A stretch of DNA of 64,000 bases from Anisodus tanguticus. Taxonomy: Eukaryota > Streptophyta > Magnoliopsida > Solanales > Solanaceae. Location: NCBI GenBank assembly GCA_034509755.1, contig CM067559.1:13994501-14058500 (forward strand), written 5' to 3'. Both the position numbers and the translations under genes were made by a program. The first letter of the stretch is position 1. Every line of letters starts with the position of its first letter. Shown one piece after another: positions 55,640 through 64,000 of this stretch. The notes under the pieces were generated by a model. The model was given only the letters and a program-made list of their open reading frames with translations, had not been told where the DNA came from and made no database searches.

Positions 55640-57712
55640 TGTAACATCCCATACTTTCGGGTCAATGTTTGAACTGCTAAGCGTATGTAAAATGCTAGGC
55701 GTGTGTAAATAGATTCGAGCGTTCGGGAAAAATTTTGGATCATATTTACGTAAGTTAATAAAGAGTTTAGTATATAAAAGGGATTAAACCTCGAAATAAT
55801 TTTAGACGCAACAAGTGTGACGACGGGGCTCGGAAATAAATTTGGTATGTGCATAAAGAAATTATGGACTAGTGTAATTTCACAAATTATGACATTGAGT
55901 ATATGAAGGTCTTATGAGTTATCAAGGTTTAAGTGAATTGGGATCACAAAATTAATTATGTGTGTGATTGATTAATTGATTTAAGTGGAGGGGATAATAA
56001 TAGTGGGGGCGTGTACGTGTGGCTTTAAAAGAAAAGGTTCTAAATGACTAAGGTGTAGTACTAAGTGCTGGCAGCAAATCAGAGAAGCCAAAATAAATAA
56101 GTCTAAACCATTTAATGGAGGGCAGCTCGTGAAATTGATAAGTGGGAGACCAAATCATAACTTTCATTAATTGCTTTTAAGGCATCTTTTAAGAGGGAAT
56201 TTATATCTTAGTTTTGGGGAAACAAATGACAACGTCCACCAATTCTCCTTAGCATCCCATTTTAATATACCACCCAATTCTCCAGGTTGTAATTATTTCA
56301 AGAAGCAGCAAAATGAATCCAATATTTTTCCATTCAAAAAACGTACCAAACACCCACTTTTCGTTCCAGTTACAAGAAAAAAGAAATTGATCATCTTCAC
56401 TGTTATAAACTCGATATGGTGTTCTGGGAATTAATGGCAGTGACTCGGGTTCTCCACTTTTAGATTTTTATGCGAAATTGTTCTAGCAAATTCAATACAG
56501 AAGTTATTGAAAGGACAAAATTTGAGGTATGTTAAGACAAATTATTTCTTTCTTTTGGCATGTTCCATGTAATAAAATATAACAGTGATATTGCTCCATA
56601 ATTTATTCTACTCCTAGTAGTTAAGAATATTCATGTTATTGATTCCTATGCTAAAAACATGTCTAAATATATTTCTAAGTCTTTATTAAGACATACGGAA
56701 ATGATGTTGATGTTTCCAATGTTAGCCAAATGTATAAAGGTATTATGTCATCCTTTGAGATTGGAATATTGTGTTATCATTCATGCATTTTTATTTGCAT
56801 TGCATTCATATATTACCTTGGACCACTTGTGTTATGCACACTACTATATGGTATATATATGTACGGGGAATGGGAAAAAAGCAAGGCGTTATATATGCAC
56901 ACCACCTGCAGCTGGTACAGACTATCACAAAAAGAGCCTGAGGAGGCCAATATGATGTGATGTCCTTGTGTGGCGACATAACCTGATGCCCACAGAGGCG
57001 GTTATGGGAGGATTCCTGTGTGGACATTAGTATACCACATTTGCATTATGCGTACATTCAATAATCATTACATGGTATGGTGCCCACAGAGGCTGTTATG
57101 GTAAGGAAGATGCCCGATGAGGCCGATGTATATGTATACCGCATTGTGCATAACATTTAAGCATATGTATTAGGGCCCTCAGAGGCATTTACTGTTGGTC
57201 AGTTGTTTATGTTTCAGTTGTTGTTATATCCCTATTATACTATTGTTCATGCCTGACATACTCAGTACATCAGTCGTACTGACGTCCTTTTTTCGGGGGA
57301 CACTGCGTTTTATGCCCGCAGGTTCAGTTAAAGAGGGTGACGGTTCACGCTAGCAGGTTGCTGGTTCAGCTGATATTAGAGCACTCTATTTGTTCTAGAG
57401 TTGAAATTTGGTTGTGGTACAGTACTTTTACATACGCATAACGGTATGGCGGGGTCCTGTTCCATCCTTGTGATGTCATGTATTCTTTAGAGGCTTGTAG
57501 ATATGTGTCCTATGGGTGTTAGTCATGTACGGCCTCGTCGGCCTTGGTATGGGTATGTATGTATGAAAATTGGATTTCTGGATAAAGTTTTTCTATAAGC
57601 TTTTTCGGCTTAGTCCGTAATTAATTACGATTAGATGTTAACTATACGAATGGAGGTACCCGGTTGGCGGGATCCGGGTGCCCGTCGCGGCCCTACAGTT
57701 TGGGTCGTGACA
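55640..57712 (+). repeat. Gypsy array LTR2 (shared central LTR)
   Basis: 2073 bp. It serves as the 3' LTR of unit 1 and the 5' LTR of unit 2. Confidence 0.93.
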
Positions 57713-58661
57713 AACTTGGTATCAGAGCATGTCTGTCCTTGGGAGTCTACAAGCCGTGTCTAGTAGAGTCTTGTTTATGGGTATGTTGTGCACCATACTT
57801 ATAAACAGGAGGCTGTCTGACATTTAGGGATGGTTTCTATTCTTTCATCTCGTAAATCATGAAGTAGAGCTGAGTTTTAAGAATTCGAGTTTAACGAGTG
57901 CCTGTTACGGTTTTGGTAACGCCGATTACCAAAAGACTTCGGTTAGTTTGTACTCGTAGCCAGTAAATGAGCAATTTATACCAAGATGATGGATACGCCA
58001 GAAGGGACAGTCTTATTGTTAAAAATTCGAGATTATGAGAAGTTGTCTCACTCATATACGAAAGATGGAAGAAATAATGCAAGCCTGGAAAGCGAAATGT
58101 TTAGTAAGGTAAACGAAGTACTAAGCATCGGAACGCAGGAGATTGTAAGGATTTTTCCTTGTAGACCTTATCATATTTACGATTACAGCAGTACCTTCTT
58201 CTAGAAAGATTATGATAAGCAGGGAGATTGAAGTTGGATTGAGTTTAAATACGAGTGTTATGCTGACCATTGAGGACGAGAAGTATGACACAATCAAAGG
58301 ATGGTGGTAGGGAATATGGAAACAATTAATGGAATGATATGATTAAGTATCAAGGAATAAATGTTTTCCGCTTAGTGACGAATAGAATGAAGGATTACAA
58401 CAAGAAGGATAAAAGTGAATGAGGTTATGGTTATGCAGGTCTCACAAAGGTATGATTATTCTAGAACGGCGTAAGGATCAGTGGTGGAGGAGGGACAGAA
58501 GGAACTCTTCGGTCAAAGGTGGCGATTCTCGGGTGTTCAAGAAGGGAGTATGAGAAGTCTGATGTAGTGAGTTATAAAGGTAGTTGTATTCGCTGGTTAC
58601 ACGAAAAGGATTAGATATATCATCCCAACATTCGAGGATGAATATTTCTAAGGGGGGAGGA
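57713..58661 (+). mobile_element. Internal region 2 of the gypsy array
   Basis: 949 bp; the same as internal region 1 except for 21 extra bases near 58405 (AAGGATAAAAGTGAATGAGG) and scattered substitutions. It holds the second 72-codon ORF (57986-58204). Confidence 0.85.
57986..58204 (+). CDS. Second copy of the 72-codon ORF
   Basis: Same frame as 54986-55204 with three substitutions. Both copies keep the same start and stop. Its reality as a protein is unproven. Confidence 0.3.
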   Translation: MMDTPEGTVLLLKIRDYEKLSHSYTKDGRNNASLESEMFSKVNEVLSIGTQEIVRIFPCRPYHIYDYSSTFF

Positions 58662-60373
58662 TGTAACATCCCATACTTTCGGGTCACTGTTTGAACTGCT
58701 AAGCGTATGTAAAATGCTAGGCGTGTGTAAATAGATTCGAGCGTTCGGGAAAATTTTGGATCATATTTACGTATGTTAATAAAGAGTTTAGCATATAAAA
58801 GGGATTAAGCCTCGAAATAATTTTAGACGCAACAAGTGTGACGATGGGGCTCAGAAATAAATTTGGTATGTGCATAAAGAAATTATGGACTAGTGTCATA
58901 TCACAAATTATGACATTGAGTATATGAAGGTCTTATGAGTTATCAAGGTTTAAGTGAATTGGGATCACAAAATTAATTATGTGTGTGATTGATTAATTGA
59001 TTTAAGTGGAGGGGATAATAATAGTGGGGGCGTGTACGTGTGGCTTTAAAAGAAAAGGTTCTAAATGACTAAGGTGTAGTACTAAGTGCTGGCAGCAAAT
59101 CAGAGAAGCCAAAATGAATAAGTCTAAACCATTTAATGGAGGACAGCTCGTGAAATTGATAAGTGGGAGACCAAATCATAACTTTCATTAATTGCTTTTA
59201 AGGCATCTTTAAAGAGGGAATTTATATCTTAGTTTTGGGGAAACAAATGACAACGTCCACCAATTCTCCTTAGCATCCCATTTTAATATACCACCCAATT
59301 CTCCAGGTTGTAATTATTTCAAGAAGCAGCAAAATGAATCCAATAATTTTCCATTCAAAAACGTACCAAACACCCACTTTTCGTTCCAGTTACAAGAAAA
59401 AAGAAATTGATCATCTTCACTGTTATAAACTCGATATGGTGTTCTGGGAATTGATGGCAGTGACTCGGGTTCTCCACTTTTAGATTTTTATGCGAAATTG
59501 TTCTAGCAAATTCAATACAGGAGTTATTGAAAGGACAAAATTTGAGGTATGTTAAAACAAATTATTTCTTTCTTTTGGCATGTTCCATGTAATAAAATAT
59601 AACAGTGATATTGCTCCATAATTTATTCTACTCCTAGTAGTTAAGAATATTCATGTTATTGATTCCTATGCTAAAAACATGTCTAAATATATTTCTAAGT
59701 CCTTATTAAGACATACGGAAAGGATGTTGATGTTTCCAATGTTAGCCAAATGTATAAAGGTATTATGTCATCCGTTGAGATTGGAATATTGTGTTATCAT
59801 TCATGCATTTTTATTTGCATTGCATTCATATATTATCCTGGACCACTTGTGTTATGCACACTACTATATGGTATATATATGTACGGGGAATGGGAAAAAA
59901 GAAAGGCGTTATATATGCACACCACCTGCAGTTGGTACAGACTATCACAAAAAGAGCCTGAAGAGGCCAATATGATGTGATGATGTGATGTCCTTGTGTG
60001 GAGACATAACCTGATTCCCACAGAGGCGGTTATGGGAGGATTCCTGTGTGGACATTAGTATACCACATTTGCATTATGCGTACATTCATTAATCATTACA
60101 TGGTATGGTGCCCACAGAGGCTGTTATGGTAAGGAAGATGCCCGATGAGGCCGATGTATATGTATACCGCATTGTGCATAACATTTAAGCATATGTATTA
60201 GGGCCCTCAGAGGCAGGCATTTACTGTTGGCCAGTTGTTTCTGTTTCAGTTGTTGTTATATCCCTATTATACTATTGTTCATGCCTGACATACTCAGTAC
60301 ATCAGTCGTACTGACGTCCCTTTTATCGGGCGACGCTGCGTTTCATACCCGCATGTTCAGTTAAAGAGGGTGA
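58662..60373 (+). repeat. Gypsy array LTR3, 3'-truncated
   Basis: 1712 bp, matching LTR2 to the point TTAAAGAGGGTGA and then replaced by TMK pseudogene sequence. About 370 bp of the LTR end are missing. Small insertions (GATGTGATG and GGCA) distinguish it from LTR2. Confidence 0.92.
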
Positions 60374-60613
60374 AAACTAATGATAATCCAAGTGAACACT
60401 TTGCAAAGATGTAATACCATAATAATCTCTAAGAATTGAATCAAACTCATCATCATTTAGAAGAATACTTTGTAACGAGATCAACCTAGCAAAACTCGGG
60501 TGTGAATCAGTGTAACAGTTGGATTAAACTTCAAAGACATGCATATTTCTAAGCTTATTCATATTTGGTGGAAGAGAACCTTTCAAGTACTTTTGATGCC
60601 CGATTTGTATTAG
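60374..60613 (-). pseudogene. TMK-type LRR fragment, copy E
   Basis: Starts in the middle of the LRR block (complement of GGTATTACATC..., with ATCATCATTTAGAAG) and runs to the complement of the GNQ/GSLPP region near 60590. It is more diverged from copies A-D than they are from each other. Together with the truncated LTR3, its abrupt start implies a deletion across the end of LTR3, the rest of copy D and the lower part of copy E. Confidence 0.78.
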
Positions 60614-60790
60614 GAATCCCCTTCAAAGGCTAGACATGGGTCATGCTGTCCATGTGCTTTCATCTTTGGTTGAGCTCTAAAAACCCGTGAGAGAAGAGGT
60701 TGAAGTTGAATATGGCATGAACCTAGCCGAAACACTTAGGAAGTGGTAGGCTTCAGATGGAATGAATGGCACTAGCGACTCTTTTTCATA
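60612..60790 (+). pseudogene. TMK kinase C-terminal fragment, opposite strand
   Basis: Plus-strand frame RNPLQRLDMGHAVHVLSSLVEL, then a stop, then KPVREE...YGMNLAETLRKW, a stop, and SDSFSYV. This matches the end of TMK kinases, where the usual text is REP.QRPDMGHVVNVLSSLVELWKP and YGIDL...LPQALRKWQA. Two conserved codons (W and Q) have become stops. It is inverted relative to the LRR copies and abuts copy E. Confidence 0.8.
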
Positions 60791-60912
60791 CGTTTGCAGC
60801 GATGACGATTGTTGACACCTAATTGTTACCTTTCAATATTTTATTTAATTGCTCAAGGTTCTTGAGTTATGAACGGAGTAAAATATGCATTTTGCAAAGC
60901 AAAAATAATTTT

Positions 60913-61593
60913 ACAAAATTTTTCGGTGACATTTTGCCATTTTATTTGACAAAATAACATCGAATATATTATTGTATATCATTTGCCTATTTTTACATAC
61001 TTTTAAGAAATATCTATTCATTTTTTATAAATTTAAAAAGACAATTATCTAATTAATTATCTGAATTAATTGATTAATATTTTACTACGTGAAATTAAGG
61101 AAATTTGATCAATTAAATAATCTCTCGAATAACATCTCACTTTATTCCTCAATTGGATTTTAATTATGAAAGATTTTATTCTTTTTTTTGCCTTTTATTT
61201 TAATTTTAGCTTTAATTAATTTTTAATTGGTTAATTTGACAACAATTGAAATTACAAAATTTTCCGGTGACATTTGCCATTTTATTTGACAAAATAACAT
61301 CGAATATATTATTGTATATCATTTGCCTATTTTTACATACTTTTAAGAAATATCTATTCATTTTTTATAAATTTAAAAAGACAATTATCAAATTAATTAT
61401 CTGAATTAATTGATTAATATTTTACTACGTGAAATTAAGGAAATTTGATTAATTAAATAATCTCTCAAATAGCATCTCACTTTTATTCCTCAATTGGATT
61501 TTAATTATGAAATATTTTATTCTTTTTTTTCCTTTTATTTTAATTTTAGCTTTAATTAATTTTTAATTGGTTAATTTGACAACAATTGAAATT
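60913..61593. repeat. 341-bp direct tandem duplication
   Basis: ACAAAATTTT(T/C)CGGTGACAT starts at 60913 and again at 61254. The two AT-rich copies are nearly identical over their whole length, so the duplication is recent. Confidence 0.93.
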
Positions 61594-61662
61594 AAAGTGG
61601 CCATTTTTTTAAAATTCAATGGCATACATCTGCAAAATTATCCCCAAATATCCAACCCTCTT

Positions 61663-61670
61663 TATTTAAA
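61663..61670 (+). promoter_or_regulatory. Possible TATA box
   Basis: TATTTAAA about 70 bp before the CT-rich segment that would begin the transcript. Weak evidence. Confidence 0.35.
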
Positions 61671-61989
61671 AGAAATTGGGTCACCTCCCTTTACAATTCG
61701 TCCAAGTCCGGTCCAATATGGGCCTGACCCGGCTCAAGTCTCTGTTATGAACGAATCAAAGGGGCAAAAGCCCTTCACTTTCTCATTTTTGCCCTTTGTG
61801 GCAAACCCTAGCACCGCTCACTCTCTCTGTCTTGTTGCCGGAAAAGGCAAATGTTCAGGATGTCAGAACACGGCTGCGCATCAAGAAGGTAAACTCAAAT
61901 TCCTTTCAATTCTAGTTTATTTGTGTTTTGATGGGTATTTATGTGTTTCCTCTTGATTAATCTTACGTTGGTTGCATTTATTCATGTTA

Positions 61990-64000
61990 CAGGTCCATTA
62001 TGCTCTAATAGGATGTCGGATTAGCCTGTTTTGGATTAATCTAAGTATGTATTTTGCTTATTGAATCATGGATTAGGTTTATATTTGAAGTAACAGGCTA
62101 AGTATTTCATCTTATACTTTTTTAGAGAAGCATGATGTTTAAGTAATTAAGGGTTCTATGATATACTTGTTCCTGCTTAACTACTTACTAATCTATCTGG
62201 TTGACTTCTAGTACTCAAATATGCTATGTTAGGTAAATATTCAGGCATTATATGATGTGTGTACTGCTGTTTGGTATTTGTTTTGTGTTAGGGATGATTG
62301 GTATAATGTTTGACTATGGTTTTGGTACTAGTTGAGGGCTGAATGTCTTCCTGTCCCTTTACATGTTAAGAATATATGAAAATGAGGGTTTAGGACCATG
62401 TTCAAGTGACCTGTGGGTATAAATTTGTTATTTTGAACCTCTGCCTTTTCCATGAATGTTGAAATGATAGGATAGTTTGACATGGAATCCCTATTAGCAT
62501 GTTTGTGAACCTATGTGCATGAATCTAGGGTGATTAATACAAGGTTTTTGTGTATAGTTGTGTGTCTGGATCTTTGTGGGTTAGTCATAAATTAAGAAGT
62601 GGTAGGAATATGCTGTCAATACTAAGGCTCACCTAACTGATTCATTAAATTACAGTCCTTTAGATTAGATGTGAGGTGAAAACTATGGCTTAAAGTTTGT
62701 TTCCTGTCAACTGTGTCATGTATTTTGATTAAGAATATCACTCTGTCCAATATGTATCCTAACTGGATCATATTCTTGGCTTAGATTGAGTAGTATTGCA
62801 TGACTAGGAAATTTTATTCTTTGTTTGAAGGCTTGCCCCCATTCCTGTCATCAGCATGTCTACCAGATTAATCTTGTCATGCCCCCCTATCTGACTGAAT
62901 ATCCTTGAGCTTGGCATAGCATGAACTGCCCCCCCGCCCCCGGTTTATCCAAGAGGTTCAGAGTTATTGTTGTTTTATCTTCCATGGTTGTTGGACTATC
63001 TCATGTATGTTTGGATGTGTTAGGTGCCAAATCTAGCTAATACAAGTCCTGTCTAGGACCTTATATGGTTGATATAACATGAGCAGTCCTTGCATGTTTA
63101 AGATGTGTTCCTTGATTGATTGTTTGGTCCATGCTACTAATTCCATGTGTTTGCATACCCTGCATGTTGGCATATCCAAATGCTTCCATGATAGTATGGC
63201 AATCTCATTGTGTTTCTTCTGCATATGCTTCAACACCTAAGCTGTTTGGTTTGACCTAGATAACCTTATGCACCTAAAAAATGCTACCTCTGATTTGAAC
63301 TTTGCCTTTGCTGCTTGTTTGTATATCCATGTGTTTACCCTACTTGGCCTCAGTGTCATTTCTGCTTAGTAAAAATGAAACATGATTAGGACTCTACATA
63401 ACCTAGTTCTGGTCTAAGTAATTAAGGTACTATGACTGGTTAACCATATCTTTTTGAACTGACTCTATGTATCTCCCCTTGCCCAAGTGTAAAAGACAAC
63501 CATGACAGCATGTAATACTCCCTCATCTTACTCTTGTGAGATCATGTCTATTGATTCATTAAATGGCTTATGTTCTAGCCTCATTGTTTTGATAGAACCA
63601 ACCATGCTATGCTAATTTTAAGACCTTGTATTTCATCTATCTGATCTGCAACCATGATCATATAGGTATATATACATAGAGCATAATTTGGATAAATGGT
63701 TTTGGAACATAGTATAGGCAGATACTTTCTAGAAATCAAAAGGTCTCAGCCTCTTATTAAAATGATGCATATAGATTGCCCATTAGGATGCATGTTGTGC
63801 CTGCTTCCAGTTTCTGAGATATTCATGTGCATCTGCTGTGTCCTAAAAATGATCTAGTATGAACGAGGAGAAGTGCAGCATGTTTAACCTTTTCCTGTGT
63901 TGTATTTGGAACTGCCTTTGAAATGTTTTGTTTGCTTGTCGGGTTCCCTGAATGATAACTCTTTGAAGCATGTTAGTTGGCTATGATATATGCCTTGGCC
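61990..64000. other. Low-coding sequence of the putative LTR or intron
   Basis: T-rich sequence with many TGCATG and CATGTT words and no long frame on either strand. A short CCCCCCCGCCCCC run lies near 62930. It resembles a long intron or LTR body. Confidence 0.4.

Larger units (their letters stand above)
52586..60373 (+). mobile_element. Tandem gypsy array: LTR-internal-LTR-internal-LTR, no pol
   Basis: LTR1 52586-54711, internal 54712-55639, LTR2 55640-57712, internal 57713-58661, LTR3 58662-60373 (truncated). Each complete LTR begins TGTAACATCCC and ends GTCGTGACA, followed by primer site TGGTATCAGAGC. Each internal region ends in the polypurine tract AAGGGGGGAGGATG. Periods are 3054 and 3022 bp. 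The internal regions are only 928 and 949 bp and carry no gag or pol, so the unit is a non-autonomous (TRIM/LARD-like) gypsy element in tandem with shared LTRs. The three LTRs are very similar by eye, so the array is young. Confidence 0.93.
60810..64000 (+). mobile_element. Probable Ogre/Tat-type LTR, running off the right edge
   Basis: TGTTGACACCTAATTGTTACC at 60810 matches the remembered start of Solanaceae Ogre-type LTRs (TGTTGACACCCAATTTT). A TATA-like TATTTAAA at 61663-61670 and a CT-rich transcript start region with GCAAACCCTAGC and GTTGCCGG follow, as expected for U3/R. A GT splice-like site after CATCAAGAAG near 61890 could start a leader intron. The right end is outside the window, so LTR versus a gene's 5' UTR with a long intron cannot be settled. 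Confidence 0.4.

Noticed and set aside
61567..61956. 129-codon plus-strand frame
   Set aside because: It begins in AT-rich repeat and runs through promoter-like sequence; no domain is recognisable and it fits a U3/R transcript start better.

Overview
This 64-kb window is nuclear DNA from a flowering plant, most likely a Solanaceae species. Evidence for a plant: two intron-bearing plant genes (an FMO1-type flavin monooxygenase and a chloroplast peroxiredoxin Q), Stowaway and hAT-like MITEs, and Ty1/copia and Ty3/gypsy elements with initiator-Met-tRNA primer sites. Evidence for Solanaceae is weaker: SINE fragments with a CAA/TTG tail, and gypsy LTRs beginning TGTAACATCCC or ending in GTCGTGACA. 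Placement below family level is not possible by eye.

Layout. 1-2743: 5' part (minus strand) of a non-coding LTR element whose leader carries GC-rich palindromes. 3560-8722: complete copia element (Copia-1, minus) with 5-bp target duplications. 8758-12520: SINE, decayed MITEs, a hairpin, an unrecognised open frame and a gypsy LTR fragment. 12515-15895: 3'-truncated relative of Copia-1 (Copia-2, minus). 17403-17995: broken heavy-metal-associated (HIPP-type) pseudogene. About 17996-21985: copia element lacking gag (Copia-3, plus). 22420-26259: 3' half of a Tat-type Ty3/gypsy element with an antisense ORF. 26567-28221: LTR-like sequence with nested duplications. 31360-36461: second gag-less copia element (Copia-4, plus) with target duplications. 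38520-41389 (FMO1-type, plus) and 44126-41905 (PRXQ, minus) are the only two genes that look intact; they converge. 45660-60613: array of truncated TMK-type receptor-kinase LRR pseudogenes in units of about 1.08 kb. It is split by a 3.04-kb solo gypsy LTR (48433-51471) and by a tandem LTR-internal-LTR-internal-LTR array (52586-60373). 60612-60790: piece of TMK kinase tail in the opposite orientation. 60810-64000: probable start of an Ogre/Tat-like LTR containing a 341-bp direct duplication.

How the parts relate. The two genes belong to different pathways: FMO1-type enzymes N-hydroxylate small amines in immune signalling, and PRXQ removes peroxides in the plastid. The rest is insertion, truncation and tandem duplication. 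The most informative parts are the gypsy tandem array without pol, the copia pair that share a TATAC-rich leader where gag should be, and the TMK pseudogene array whose copies end at the same point. I found no evidence of a wholly new molecular system. Coordinates of LTRs and exons were read directly from the bases; family names are from recognition, not from a search.
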